From contig JADDOH010002632.1 of NCBI GenBank assembly GCA_016648135.1, positions 1-64,000 on the forward strand: a stretch of 64,000 nt of DNA. Direction: 5' to 3'. Below are positions 23,493 to 35,884 of this stretch, one piece after another. This DNA is from Agrypnia vestita (Eukaryota > Arthropoda > Insecta > Trichoptera > Phryganeidae). The position numbers and the translations under genes are program-made. The notes beneath the pieces are model-generated. The model searched no databases, was not told the DNA's origin, and worked only from the letters and a program-made list of their open reading frames with translations. Each line of letters opens with the position of its first letter. Position 1 is the first letter of the stretch.

Positions 23493-24032
23493 AAAATTGT
23501 CAATATTAACCCTTATAAACCGGCTAAATCGACAATACACCGAGCTATGTACCTTACGAAAGACGATATGTACCTTAAAAAATAATAGGTTATAAAAAAG
23601 TTTGTCAATTTTTTTTATTTCGCAAGACGCGTGGAAGCATATTTTGATTTTATCAAATGACAAATAATAAATTAATGAAATTACGTCGATCATGTTTTGC
23701 AGCATGATACAAAAAATCTTTTAACGAATTGTCTGTGCTGTGCAAACCAGAGGAAATGCACATAATCGATGATGTCTTAATGCTCTGGACGTTTTAATTT
23801 AAATCGGAAACACCGGAAATCGGCAGAACACACGGAAATATGCGAGAAAGTTTCAGAAATTGAGAACCCCGTATAAACGGCAACAGCCTCTCACGTCGAT
23901 TTTGACAGCCAATGAAAATCACAGAGAGCAAAACGGGCGAGCGACAGATAACATATTCCATAAGAAATATAAAGTATTTCACAGACTAGTGACACAGAGA
24001 GTGACCAGTGGTGTTTTACTAGTAGAATATCC
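23493..24032. other. No gene recognised
   Basis: Short frames on both strands without motifs. Confidence 0.4.
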
Positions 24033-24200
24033 TGTTGTAGTGTGGTCATGACGCTAGCCTAGAGATCTGATGGTCGGTGGTTCGAGCCCCATTCCAGGAT
24101 AGCAACAAGTTAGTCCTATTTTCGTAGCACAAGCATATATTTTATTATGCAAGCTTATTTTGAGAATGGTAAGAATATTGATGTGGCATTCCGCATTCCG
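24033..24200 (+). mobile_element. tRNA-derived SINE (second family)
   Basis: TGTAGTGTGGTCATGACGCT (24034-24053) is an A-box-like start and GGTTCGAGCCCC (24079-24090) a near-consensus B box, about 35 bases apart as in a RNA polymerase III internal promoter. The flanking acceptor stem does not fold as a functional tRNA, and AT-rich unrelated sequence follows. I therefore call a SINE head rather than a tRNA gene. Confidence 0.6.
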
Positions 24201-24559
24201 TGTTCGTAGCTCGTTTTTTTAAGAAAAGAAGCACTTACAAATAGTGTTTGTGTCCAGTGATTTTGTTTACTTAATTGATTTTAATTGTTTCATTTCATCT
24301 CCCAACACAGCAATTTCATGATAGTTTTTATTCTCTGTTGTTATTCTTAATTCGAAAACCGTTTAAATAAATAAAATAATAAATAGGTAGGAATAACAAG
24401 AACAAAATATCTGTGTCCACCAAGTGAAGTTTCATAAATTGTTTTCATACGTCAATATCCTAAAGAAAAAAAGAAACGCCGCTTCAAATATATTGGAGAT
24501 GGATAGCCAAAGAGTTTAGAATCCCTCGTAATACGTCAATAACAACAAAAAGATCGTAA
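24201..24559. other. No gene recognised
   Basis: AT-rich spacer with no supported feature. Confidence 0.4.
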
Positions 24560-24990
24560 ATATTGAAAATAAAATAATCTTCTCGGGAGTTCGAAAGACC
24601 AACGTATCGCGTATATAAAATCGGACCGACAGCTGCGCAGATTGGCTTTATTTTGACATTTCTATTGGAGCGAAATAGGCTGCGAAACGACGGCTGGGGT
24701 GGCCAGTCGTAAGATAATCGGAGCGAAGTATCTAACTGGCGATTAAAAATAAGTGCGACTACTTACGTGTGATATTCAAATGGAATGTTCTAGCAAGTGA
24801 TATATAAAGTGTTACCCGATGATAATGCAGTGTTCATAGACGAGTGATTAATTGTGAATTAGTTGGAATTCAAGAATAGAGTATTGATTGAATTCTTGTT
24901 GTGATTTTGTAAATTTAATAAAATTATTATTATTAATCACTAATTGATTTATAGTGCTTTCATTTGTCTTCCGCAGCTACGACTCGTGGT
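24560..24990 (+). mobile_element. LTR-like segment (possible solo LTR)
   Basis: TATA-like GTATATAAAATCGG (24610-24623), about 200 bases of moderately GC-rich DNA, GATATATAAAGTGTTACC, then AATTTAATAAAATTATT as a poly-A-signal-like element and a T-rich end. A similar order is present at 39630-40230. I could not find matching termini or a target duplication, so the boundaries are guesses. Confidence 0.3.
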
Positions 24991-25707
24991 AATATTTTAT
25001 TAATGAAATAATATAAATTCGTAAAATAGCATTATTATAACACTATGGTTAAACACGTGGTTTAAGAATACCGAAATATTGGTATTGGTCCAGCGAATTT
25101 TCGCGAATATTCGAGAACCCTTAAAAAAGAAAATCATTACGACAAAGAGAGTGACATTTATAAATGAACCGAAACGGAATTCGGTCTGTCGAGTGTCACG
25201 ATGAATTCGAATCGTATTAATCAAAAACAATTTTCCCATTATTATACAATGATTTCCGCGAGGCCTCCCCCGCCCCGGCGAGATGTACCGACCCGCCCTC
25301 GCCGGGTGTGAACCGGCACCTGCTCCCCGGCGAAGAGCGAAAGGCTCCCATAAAGAATGAGTCATCCCAAGTTTGTCCACGTACGCGAAACTTTCCAGGG
25401 AAAAGTACAAAGCGTGACTTTTGATACAGAGAATAGCCTTTGGTGGCGTGTACCTACCCGTGCGCGACTTTAAAAAACTTCCGCTATAAAAAAGGGGCAA
25501 AAAAAATTGGAGTAACGCCAAGGGTGTCAACGCTGAATCTCAGAAAGTAGGGTTATCAATCCGGTCGTTATGCTGAGCGAAACGCTTAACAGTTCAGCTG
25601 AAATAGCAGAAAAGTACGGTATTCAAATGCTTGAATACCACTAAAGTATTGTGAGAAAATAAATGGTCGCACGGGTGTTCCATGCTCGCATTAATGTCTA
25701 CTAGAGT
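24991..25707. other. GC-rich island, no gene recognised
   Basis: 25240-25460 is GC-rich (CCTCCCCCGCCCCGGCG, CCGCCCTCGCCGGG). The longest anonymous frame of the window (176 codons, minus, 25530-25000) crosses it but mixes low-complexity, AT-driven and GC-driven stretches and has no domain I recognise. Host regulatory sequence is possible. Confidence 0.35.
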
Positions 25708-25845
25708 GGGAGCCAGCGACCGCCAAACACACCTTATAGTATCAAACCTGAAATATTTTCTCTCATGTACACTGCAGTAGGTAAGAAAGTTTAGATATTG
25801 GGACATTTGAGTATTGGCAGATAACAGGTAACACAGGTACAAAAA
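25708..25845 (+). repeat. Dispersed repeat, copy 1 (second at 52.1 kb)
   Basis: GCCAGCGACCGCCAAAC, TTATAGTATCAAACCTG, AATATTTTCTCT and GGCAGATAACAGGTAA with CACAGGTACAA recur in the same order at 52090-52215. Class unknown; no coding. Confidence 0.7.
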
Positions 25846-25989
25846 TGTGTAACTTTTATGTTAAACAATGAAACACGGTGTTTTTTTGAACATAAAAGTT
25901 AAACATAACACTACGTACGGTGTACATAACCAACAATATGGGTCAACTCAGACTGAGTGCATTGTTGTATTACTGTCTAGCGTAAAGCG

Positions 25990-26195
25990 GTCATACGTCA
26001 TCGGTGTATGTATGTATGTATATGTATATGTGTATGTATGTATACATATGTGTTTATGTATATGTGTATATGGATGTGTATGTATATGTGTATATGTATA
26101 TTTTTAGATGTAAGTTAATAATATGTATGCATTGAACATAATGTTTGTAATGTACATATTATGTAATAAATAAAAATTGAAATTGAAATTGAAAT
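25990..26195 (+). repeat. TATG/TATA microsatellite and ATTGAA tail
   Basis: 26003-26107 is an imperfect GTAT/GTATAT array. 26176-26193 is a run of AAATTG hexamers. Such hexamer runs are common as 3' tails of RTE-like retroposons in insects, but no body is recognised upstream. The 79-codon frame over the array (VYVYVYVC) is an artefact. Confidence 0.75.
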
Positions 26196-27149
26196 ACAAC
26201 GATGTATCTTTCTCGCATAGATTACGCGCACACTGACGAGCATCGGTGAACAATCTATTCGTGAAGTGCCATGATCAAAAAATCCACCCATAATAATATA
26301 AATATTGACATTTGACAGACCAGTTGACATGTAGTAAATTTTGTCTATTTTGTTTTAGGCTATTATGAAGACTTTATTTTTTGAGAAGAGGCGGAAATGG
26401 TAGTGTATAAATAATCCAATTAGGAATGAAAAATTAGGCCAATGTAACCATAAAAAATATTTTGTTATGTACATCAAAAAGAATATTGCTTAATATTCCA
26501 ATTTAAAAAGGTATCGTTACCAGAGTCGAAAATTTTATATAATGTGAAAGACTTTAGATGGCACTAGCACAGTCCCTTCGATTATTATGAAATAAACTGA
26601 TTTTAAAAATATGTACAACTTTAAAAAAATTTATATTATGTGAATGTTCTTGCGCTGGAAATGGTGAACGATACATTATGTATAATTACCTAAGCCAGCT
26701 CATGCAGGTGGTAAGCCCTGGATCGTCCTTTAAAGATTTCCGTACACATTTTCGTCTATTCCATACAAGTTTTCGGAGGAGCTCGTAACCGCTAAGAGAT
26801 GCGTTCCCAGGTGGCGGATAGGGGAAAGCTCAGCAGAGATGGAGGGTAGGAGGAAAATAAAATACCTCTCGCAGACCAACAAGCGTAGGCAATAACGTCT
26901 GATCCATAATCGGCTGCTACAAGCAGCGACTGTTCCCTATTTTAAGGGCTGATTTCAAAACTCACCAACCCGTCTGGCAACCAGGTAAGTAGAACACAAT
27001 GTTCGGAATCTCGCACCGTTCCAACGGTCTGCGCCATAGATTCTGGGGGGTGGGCGAAATTCGAAAAACAAAACTCTACATTGCGACATATAATATAATA
27101 CAAGAACATTAAGATTTGAAGAGGGTCACATAACATTAGAACAAGAACT
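26196..27149. other. No gene recognised; GC-richer repeat-like block
   Basis: 26690-26725 (CTAAGCCAGCTCATGCAGG, TGGTAAGCCCTGG) resembles 40318-40352. 26790-27000 is GC-richer with CCCAGGTGGCGGATAGGGG and CTCGCAGACCAACAAGCG, likely part of an old retroposon, but I cannot assign it. Confidence 0.35.
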
Positions 27150-27380
27150 TAAGTAATATAAAAACATTAAAAATTCGAAAAATCCAAAATTATACTATAA
27201 TTATTAATTTTTTTAACGAAAATTTGACAGATCTTCTTGATCGTTGCCATGTGTCTGCTTGCAAAGTTTCAGCTCGATTGGATCACGGGAAAAGGGTTAA
27301 TCGATCCAAAGTTTTTTCGACGGCAAGCCGGCAAGCAAGCGAGCAGACGCCACGAGTTAATATAAAGGGAGTAAAAATGG
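27150..27380 (+). repeat. Dispersed repeat, copy 2 of the 2728 family
   Basis: AAAAATCCAAAATTATACTATAATTATTAA, a ACGAAAATTTGACAGATC segment, GCTCGATTGGATCACGGG and AGCAGACGCCACGAGTTAA match 55455-55645 closely and 2728-2935 in reverse. This copy lacks the distal block with ACTTGGTTTTTGTGGG. Confidence 0.75.
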
Positions 27381-28432
27381 GATGTGCTAGGCGTATGTGA
27401 GACAAGGCAGAGAGGAGAAGAAACAATAACTTTACCATCTGGACACCTCTTCTATAGAAACTGAATTAGCAATCTTAATACACTTTTCCCGTGTAAATAG
27501 CTTGGTCTATGTGAGACTTCAGTAAATTAATCTTAATTTACTATGAATATTTTTAGAAATATGATATCGAAACATAGACATTAGACCCGCACGTATTCTA
27601 CCTACCCGATGCTATTCGACGTGGCGTTATTGATGTGCATCTGCACTTTTGATCTAATTTAGTCGGGCCATTTTTGGCATAGTTAATTAGATACTGTAGG
27701 GCGCAGCATAAAGCCATTAGCCGTTGCATAATTCGGTTACCGTTGAAAATACAGTCGACAAACTACCCAATTCGCTTGAAAATCAATACACGATAAATTT
27801 AACGGGAGTAAATTTCTAAATCAAAACACTCAATTGGCCAAATCAATCGAATATCGGAGGCTTGAAAGGCCATTACAACGTTATATTTGCAAAGACTTGC
27901 CAAAATAATCGTATTTGAGGAAAGTTTTTGAAAATTTAAAAAAATAAATGAAGTTAATATTACACCAAACTGCGAGCCTGAAATTTAGGTGGAAATTATA
28001 ATGAGGTGATTTTTTATTGGCACTTACGATGGAATAAAAAAAAATATATTTTACTAAAAAAAATTGAGAAAATTAACCCATAAAAACATAATTTTCATTA
28101 TAAATTCTTTGTATGCGAGGTCTCGGTTTTCACTTTATTATAATTTTGTTTTCTTGACTAAGGGATTCATTACATCGGTACCTACTCAGTTAAATTGAAG
28201 ATAATCAAGAAAAATCATTTCTTCAGTGTTTGTATTGTTATATTAATTTTATCATTGGCATTTTGATACGACGGAAACTTTTACAAAATAACAACCAGCT
28301 TGTTTTGTTATTATTCTTTTTCCATCTCCTATCGGAGGTCGGAGATCATTCTGACGATTACGATTTTATGTACCGCCGCACGGAACAACTCATTCGAGTT
28401 ACACTTTTACCAGTCCCTCAAGTAACGCAGCC
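27381..28432. other. No gene recognised
   Basis: 27590-27960 is relatively repeat-free with balanced composition and may be host regulatory sequence. No coding frame supported. Confidence 0.35.
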
Positions 28433-28690
28433 ATGAGACGTGGCGTATCCTACGCTTCTATTTTTCCCTGGATGATGAGTTGGTTTAGACTATATTTTGG
28501 TCCTCTCCTATATATGTCCGAGACACACCAGCTTTTCAGCACTTCTCGGTCTTTTTCCACACGCCGGAATTCGTCATTCGTCACCCTACCCACCCAGGAA
28601 ACATTCAATATGCGTCTATAGATCCACATCTCCAAAGCCTCGACATTGCGGATTAGTTCTTGCTTAAGTGGCCATACCTACACCTCATAT
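28433..28690 (-). pseudogene. Non-LTR retrotransposon reverse-transcriptase C-terminus (relic)
   Basis: Minus-strand frame containing ALEMWIYRRILNVSW, VTNDEFRRVEKDREVL and RRGPKYSLNQLIIQGKIE. The EMW.YRR.L..SW..., VTN.E...KDREVL, RGPKYS.LQ.I.QGKIEG series is typical of the C-terminal tail of insect endonuclease/reverse-transcriptase (non-LTR) proteins. The upstream Y/W-rich segment (about 28690-28640) continues the frame imperfectly. The relic at 53766-53990 is the same family. Upstream polymerase motifs are absent. Confidence 0.8.
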
Positions 28691-29224
28691 AAGAGAATGG
28701 CAAAAGTATAACACGGAACCGAATTTTGTTTTGTAACAACATTTAATAATCAGATAAGTGTCCACGATTTAAATAATTTTAGAATAGTACCAGAAAGAAG
28801 GTATTTTCCCGATCATCTGAGATATATTTGGATTTTTTGTGTGCATGTGTATATGTGCGACCCCAAATGAGTTCTATGAGGATCAAAACAATATTCATAT
28901 TCATATACAATTTCAACAACATACACGAAGTGAGTTGTTACAAACTTATGACAGGTTTAACTATAATACGAATTCTGTTTTGTAAATTAGGAATTCTCTA
29001 TCATTCCCTTAACCACAAATAGACCAAACTCTCTACTAAATCGAAATTCAAGTAAAACGCCATCTACAAGTACCTTTATAGTAATCATTTTATAGTAAAG
29101 ACTGATCACTTCCATTCTTACGTCTGTCTGATCATTCTTATACTGGTAACAAACAGGGTGTCTGGTAGCTAGAATAAAAAATTGTAGAAAAGCCTTCTTC
29201 TATTCATTCATCTTAAAAATAAAA
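28691..29224. other. No gene recognised
   Basis: AT-rich, short frames only. Confidence 0.4.
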
Positions 29225-29610
29225 TACTCCTCACACTTTGGGTGAATAATGTTCACCGTTACGGAAATAAACAACAATAAATTTTCCTTTTTTTTCAATA
29301 TTTTTGATTAATTTTCTGTTAAACGTTGTACAGTCATTTATATTGAATATTATAAATTCATTTCCTTTAAAAAAAAGTCTAATAAAATATCAAAAACCTT
29401 ACAAAAAATATATTTTTCAAATTTCTGCAAGGCTTTTATCTCTTTATTTGACAGGTATCAAAGCGAATGAATTTTTAATATTCGATAAAAATTACTCCTA
29501 TATAGTCTAACGTTTAACAGAAGATAAGTAATATTTAGAAAAAAAATAAAAAATATGATGATGCTTATCTTCGTAACTGTTGACATTTTACCCAAAGTGT
29601 AAATAAAATT
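29225..29610. mobile_element. TIR element (MITE-like) related to the 54.2-kb repeat
   Basis: Left CACACTTTGGGTGAATAATG..CCGTTACGGAAATAA (29232-29272) is inverted on the right as CTTATCTTCGTAACTGTTG..ACCCAAAGTGT (29562-29601). The interior TTTTTTTCAATATTTTTGA, TTAAACGTT and AATTTCTGCAAGGCTTTTAT resemble 54222-54395, so both belong to one dispersed family. No coding. Confidence 0.6.
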
Positions 29611-31156
29611 TTCTTTTCAATATTGAATGATGAAGACTCCTGCAAAGTTGTGGGTACTAGCTACTCTTTATATGTAAATGTAAAAATTGACTACGTAGAC
29701 GACAAAGCAAATATTATCTTTGGGACGGGTTTAAAACGAGACGCCGCAATCTCATAATATTGTTACGGATCGGGTAGAGTACGTCCAACGACTTTCCCAT
29801 CTGACATTTAGCTGATATTTATAAGTGGAAATATATTGTCCTTTTACATACCTGATATTCAAAGGCCGCCTTAATGGAAATGTCAAGCGGAAAATCGGCA
29901 AAGAATCTTGTCATAACTCACCTGAAAAGATGGAAAAACAAACGATAATATTTTATTTAATACGAAATAAATAATAGGAAACAATATTGTTGACGTTTGG
30001 GGTATGTTACAGAAAACAAGAAATAAAACAAGAAACATAAATCAGAGAAAATATTCAGGTAGATGGTTGATGTTTTCGTTGAACATAAGGTTATCATCAA
30101 GAACTTGGTCACCAAAGTACGAAGTCTGTGGACTTTCTTTGTATTTTTGCTACTAGCAAAAATACAAAATTTTCTAAATCTTTGACATATCGAAAAGATA
30201 TAAGTGATTCGCTCGATACATACGACAAGTAACTCGAAAATTTTCTCCGTAACTCTCTAGAAAAAATACGAAAAACTACAGACCTCAAGACACTCGCAAC
30301 TCGTAATACACGCTCACCGTAGAAAATTATATTTTAACGGGAACTACTAATTGTAAATGCACGACGTTGATTTCGGAACCTAAACACTCATCTTATAACT
30401 TATTCATTTACACATTTCTCAAATGTTTTTGTTGATTTGCGATAATCGATTTTGATGTAAACATTTTTTATATTTATTTTATAATAAATGTGTAATGTGT
30501 ATATTTATACTTTGTACTCTAATGTCTATCTAGGACCATCCATGAGGGTCAATAGCAACCTTTTGAATGTCCGATTATTAAAAAATTAAAAAATTTAATA
30601 TATACACATTCAAAAAATGTTGCCTGCCTTGTGGAACATGAAGGAAGATGTCGACCTATCGTGCAGAGAATTTTACATACATCAAATCGAGGATCTACAA
30701 TCTACGGATGTTTTTTCAGTTGTCAGTTTTTGCGACTGGTTCGTTTCGCACTTCCTCGCGTTCAAATGGTTCTACATTTCGTTGTACTTTGGCGGATAAG
30801 CTGTGAGAAGTGATGCGCTATGGCTTATGTCTTATGTCAAAGAAGTACTTCCAACTTATGTTAGTCAAAGAAATATAACGTATTCAAATCAATGTACTAT
30901 TTTTTTGTCGTTATGAATTGAAATACTTTTTCTAATTTCTAAAACTTCTTATTTATCCAACTATAATCCTACGTCATTTGTAATAGTATCGTGAAAAAAA
31001 TACACAAGCGTTGTAGGTTATAAGTATATTGAACAATTTACGGAAGTTGGAACCCTGGAAGAAAGAGAACATTATGGCTGAAAAACCTGAGACTGGTTTG
31101 ACCAGTCTACTATAGACCTACTATAGAGTCCACGACGCAGTAAATAAAATAATGAT
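29611..31156. other. No gene recognised
   Basis: A slightly GC-richer patch at 30617-30810 carries two overlapping 60-codon plus frames without a recognised domain. The rest is AT-rich. Confidence 0.35.
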
Positions 31157-31457
31157 AATTAATATAAATTAACTTTGTTTAAACCACTTATTTATTGAAA
31201 AAAATCAACATGTTTCAAAGCCAATTGGCTTCTTCATCAGGAAAACAAAAATAATATTTAAAAATCGAAGTATAGATCAAAATATTAAAAAGTTATATAT
31301 GGAAAATAATAATATAAAGTAATAAGCTGATGAAGAAGCCATTGGCTTTGAAACATGTTGATTTTTATCAATAAATAAGTGGTTTAAACAAAGTTAATTT
31401 ATATTAATTATAATTATGTTACCACAAAATAAATTTGCTACATTTGAAGAAGAAAAT
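31157..31457. mobile_element. Penelope-derived palindrome with two hammerhead-like motifs
   Basis: Left arm 31157-31240 and right arm 31327-31410 are inverted copies of about 84 bases at roughly 95% identity, with an 86-base spacer. Each arm carries a hammerhead-like motif pointing outward: CTGATGA box, hairpin AAGCC/GGCTT, GAAAC, then ATGTT (minus 31241-31207; plus 31327-31361). Spacer blocks (AATCGAAGTATAGA, TTATATATGGAAAAT) recur beside the GIY-YIG relic at 44736-45245 and in 61326-61725, tying the family to a Penelope-like element. The right extension (ATTATGTTACCACAAAATAA, TTTGCTACATTTGAAGAAGA) recurs at 16592 and, inverted, at 61325-61368. Confidence 0.8.
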
Positions 31458-32599
31458 AGTAATAGTCAACATAAGAGCAAACGTCCGTTGAACGGATAGG
31501 ACACAAAAAGATTTATATGTAAATATTCAATAAATTGGCTTTTATCTTTGACATACTGAACAAGATATTGACTGTTCGATCTAATTGCTGGGAGACGGAA
31601 AGTCACTCACGTAGTGTGTTTGATAGTAGAAAAACTAGTGAAACATGCACTCATGTATCATCACTGTTTTTAACATCAGTTTTCTTAATATAATAAATAA
31701 ATAAAAACAATCGATCAATACCATTCTTGATGAATGGAGTTAAGTAATAAATTTTCCCAATTAGCATAACCGCGGATACGACACCGGAAAATCTTCAACC
31801 CTCCTAGTCATAATTTTCTGGTTTCCCTCATTACGCATTCATCCCCCGGCGTCGCCAAAATTTTCAGCTTTAATCGATTTTCAAAAGTCACCCCCGCCCC
31901 CGTCTTAACAGTTCATTTCCGTTGGCCAGGTGCCGTAATAAGGGTTGAATTTTAATGAGAGTCAAAATTATAAATGAAATCGCGAAAGGATCCGCACTGG
32001 GTCATATAAAACTGGAAGTCTTGCTATTACGCAATTTACGTTGCGTTAATTTTATTTTATAGGGGTTGTTATAATTTGTGGGGGAAATTCCTCATTTTAA
32101 GGAAACAACAATCACGTTGCTGTTAGGAACTACCGTTGCTATTTTAATATCAGTGGTTCGGCACTACAGCTAAAGATAGCACTGGGCTTTTATTTGAACG
32201 AACGAGCAATTTATCTATCATGGACATCGCAATGCGTTTAATTAAATTAGCTATGCAAATAAATATCCAGTTCGTTTGGGGTCCGTAGTTTTGTTACAGA
32301 AACTCCCAATACACATAAATAACAATTAAAGGGTCCACGGAAAGGAGGTGCCAGGTTCGTTTTATTGGTAATGTGAGATTTTGATGTAGTTATATTGTAT
32401 TTTGTGTGCCCGACAAGCAGGCCGAACGTAAAAAGAGTCCAGTTTTGAGTTATGGCGGTTTGAAAATATCGCAAACGGAAAAAGAAAAATTCCATGAATT
32501 ATTTTATGAGAAAAATTTAAAAATTGGATTATGAGTGGTATTTTTGTTTTGGCAATCTTATATTCGTAAAATGAAAATTTCAAAATTATTTTTTTCATA
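31458..32599. other. No gene recognised
   Basis: 31790-31930 is GC-richer and repeat-free (CGTCGCCAAAATTTTCAG, CACCCCCGCCCCCG). Opposed short frames at 32247-32598 lack motifs. Confidence 0.35.
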
Positions 32600-33075
32600 T
32601 TTTAATTCTAAGATAAAGACAATTGAATGAATAAACAACATAATTTGTATTTATTTATTCGTGGGAAACTAACAGTACATATAAAAATCAGATTACACAT
32701 GATTATTGAAAGTATGGAGATCGTCTTACAAGTTTCCACAGAATAAACATGTTATGTACTAACGTATAGCAACAATAACTTAAGTTATACAAAAAAAATG
32801 AAAGTTTTAAGTGACGAACAATCTATGAAAATCAAAGAATTAAAGGTAAAACGGGAATAAGGAATGGATAGGAAAGGTCAGATCTACTTAGTAAGAAGAA
32901 GATAAAAAGAAAAAGAAGTGCAAAAGATATAGGTATGTATAGCATAAAGATATCTGACAAATACATCTGCATATACTCGTACATATACGGGGTCTGGACC
33001 AAAAAAAAAAAAGAATTAAAGAAAGATACAAGATAATAATTACATATACGAAGTCTGGACAAAAGAAAGAAGATG
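32600..33075 (-). mobile_element. Non-LTR retrotransposon 3' end (degenerate, antisense)
   Basis: On the minus strand ends in CACGAATAAATAAATAC (32663-32647), preceded by AACTTGTAAGACGATCTCC (related to 9882-9901) and a T/C-rich region. A TACATATACG..GTCTGGAC segment is duplicated in tandem at about 32981-33000 and 33042-33061. Layout as at 5871 and 9861. No protein domain visible. Confidence 0.35.
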
Positions 33076-35174
33076 GATTAAAAAATTGGAAGAAAGATCA
33101 GTCTGCCAAATTTAAATTGACTCGAAAAGTTGACATAGCACGCACTTTCCGTTTTCAATTTCTGACATGAAAATTAAATTCAAACTAGTAATTTTGATTT
33201 TATATTCAGGGGACTCAAATGATTTTATTTTATTTTATCCATAAATTTTATTACATATAGTGAAATCTCACAATATAGCTTGTAACCTCTTTGATATTAC
33301 ATCTCGTGTAACTTAAAATTTATAACATAACTCTTAATTTTGTATTAAGTAAATAATTTAATTTGTAATTAAGTATTTCTAATTTCTTATCCATAAATTA
33401 GTATTTCTGTAAAACATTATTTTTCTAACCGTCGCAAAATGTTTTCATATTGTATTTTAGTGCCATAAAGCCATTAACTGTTGATAATCTCTAAGTTCAA
33501 AAGTAAAATAAGATACACAATTCATTAGTATTAAAAAATTAAATTAAATAAGAAGAAAAAAATTTAAATATGTAAAACTTAAAAAAAAAACATATTTAAA
33601 TTGGTATAAATCTAGTCTCATAAAATAAATCCAAAATTTACGTTGACAAATTACTATGACTGAAACCTTTCTACTAAGTGCGCGTGTAACACTACGAAAT
33701 AATAAAAATTTATTACCTATATGTGATTTGGATTACTCCACAGAGGACCATTCCAATTCCAATATGCCGGAACTAAGAACAGAAGTTAAATACTTCAATT
33801 TCACTCAGTAAATTAATTAATTGCTTTATAAACGTTAATACATTAAATTTTCAATTTCGTAAAAACAGTACTGGTATGAAGTAATTAGACATATCATAAT
33901 TTTCATTAATATGATATTGAATTCACGGCTTGGAATGAGCCTATGAAAATTGCAATTTTACAAACCGAAAACAACAAATAAATTGTGCATTAGTGTGAGC
34001 CAATTTTTTTTTCATATTTTTTTAGAGGCACAGCAATATAAAGGTACTAATTGTCTCAAAATAGCATGTATGGAATATTATTACATTCTAATAAGTTTAT
34101 CTGCCTCCAGATTGAAATCGATTGTTTTTTTTTCGAGGTAAGTTCCATAAACCGTTCCTATAATAAATCATTACTATCTTCATACATGGATAAATATTCT
34201 TGATTATAGGTGTGGGATTGTTGTAACATTGTGGAGGCAAACATTTAAGAAATGTGGTAAAGAGCTTCAATTCCTGCTGTCAAAAATATGTTGCTGAAGG
34301 ATTTTTACGCTATTTGAAGTATTATTATAATAGTAATAGAAATGTAGTGTTTGTGAACATTTTCTTGAAATAAGTATATGTTACTAATATAATTTTAATT
34401 TGTTTTATAGGCATACATTTATAAACTTTAACCTTGCCGTAACAGATGATTTTTTTACAAAATGTGTATTCTTTTCCGGAGGCAGAAGATGAATACCACA
34501 TTCTAACCAAATATTACGCGTGGGCTAAAAACATCATTTGGCACCGTTTACTTGCCGTGCCAGATAGAAAACAGAAAAAAAATTTCATACAACGGTGGCT
34601 CACCCTAGTGTTATATTATAAAGATAACACGTTTCTTATTTACCTGTCTCATATTTTAAACTGAGAAGAGAGAGATAAAACAACAACACCTTATGGATTT
34701 TCCAAGGAAGTTTATGATGTTCTATGCTTCTTAGTTAATTCCTTCCATGAAAGATATGTTGTGGCGAATTTATGACTCCGTCTTATGGCTAGAAGCTTTC
34801 CTGGTAGAGGAATTAATATTATTTTGACTTTATTCATAAGATCCCACCCGAGAATTTATTGAATACTGGAAAAACACGCTTTCATTAAAAAGAATTTTGA
34901 AATACAAACGTATGCGTTGCGTTGCGATGTGGCGTAGTGATAATTACAGATTACTTCGTCTGAATGTCTAGGCCAATAAAATAATTTTCAGATCTTAACT
35001 ACATACACCGGGTGTATGTTCAAATATCAAAATAATCAAATTTTTAATGAATTTTGTTTATATAAATTCTTGAGATTATATATTAAACCTTACGTTGATT
35101 AAAAAAAGTAACCATAATGTACTTGAGATGATTTTTAAATATCACATTAGTGTTAATTTGAAAACACTGACAAA
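33076..35174. other. No gene recognised
   Basis: Mostly AT-rich. The 72-codon plus frame at 34446-34664 has no motif. Nothing supported. Confidence 0.35.
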
Positions 35175-35424
35175 CTTTGTTCAGCAGGGACTTTGGTACT
35201 CGGTCATGACCCAGCCACCGAATTCTTCCCAGTTTTAAAAATTTGGTGACGTTTAGCTCCTTAAAGAGAGTATAGAACTCATTGTTGTAACGTCTGTGCT
35301 AAAGTCCAGTTTTAAGAACCGGTCCAAAGATACGCCTTAAAAGTTTCCTTTTAAAAACGTCCAGTGCTTTTAGCACTGGTCTAATAAGGATTTTGTACAC
35401 TAATATCTTAGTGTTTCTCAGTCT
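35175..35424 (-). pseudogene. Non-LTR retrotransposon reverse-transcriptase C-terminus (relic)
   Basis: One minus-strand frame reads RLRNTKILVYKILIRPVL, a junction where the usual YGSE-W block is missing, then VFKRKLLRRIFGPV, HRRYNNEFYTLFKELNV and LKLGRIRWLGH. This series is typical of C-terminal reverse-transcriptase regions of insect non-LTR elements (LVYK.LIRPVL..., FERK.LRRI.GP, RYN.EL..LY, RIRWLGH). One in-frame TAG falls where W is usual. 5'-truncated and inactive. Confidence 0.85.
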
Positions 35425-35883
35425 GGATTGTATCTGCTTTTGACATGTAACGTATACTTAAATAATAATACGAGAATTGAAAACTTATCGCCTTCTGGCG
35501 AATTCAGATTCCAATTAACCTAAAATAATAGATGTCTCGGGATCAGCATCCCCGCCGTTTGGGTAGGTGACTGATGTCCTCTTCAGCTGGCCGTCACGGA
35601 GCGGCCCGACTATTAAACCCCAGGATCCAGTGTGTAGTCAGTTGGCTGATTAATGTCCCAATTTAATGGTCCGACCGCGACCCAGTCGGGGAGACGTGTA
35701 ACGGCCTCGGACGTGACCTGATCGGATTTGATGAAGCAAACAGAAGAGATAAAGATGAATACGTACTATCATAGTGGACACATGGGTTAACTTATCCGTT
35801 GCGGCGAGAGCAAAAACTTTACCCCAGGCAGTATTGTGTTACGTTTGTTAAATAAATACAGCATCTAATATTCTACATTACGT
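35425..35883. other. GC-rich block, unassigned
   Basis: 35530-35860 is GC-rich with GGATCAGCATCCCCGCCG, GGCCGTCACGGAGCGGCC and GACCCAGTCGGGGAGACG, ending in TTGTTAAATAAATACAGC. The composition and AATAAA-like end suggest an LTR, but no matching termini were found. Confidence 0.3.
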
Positions 35884-35884
35884 T

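Noticed and set aside
24034..24100. Possible tRNA gene
   Set aside because: B box is good but no cloverleaf can be drawn; read as a SINE head.
25000..25530. Longest anonymous open frame (176 codons, minus)
   Set aside because: No recognisable domain; composition shifts with the underlying GC island, and AT-rich ends code for low-complexity residues. I treat it as chance.
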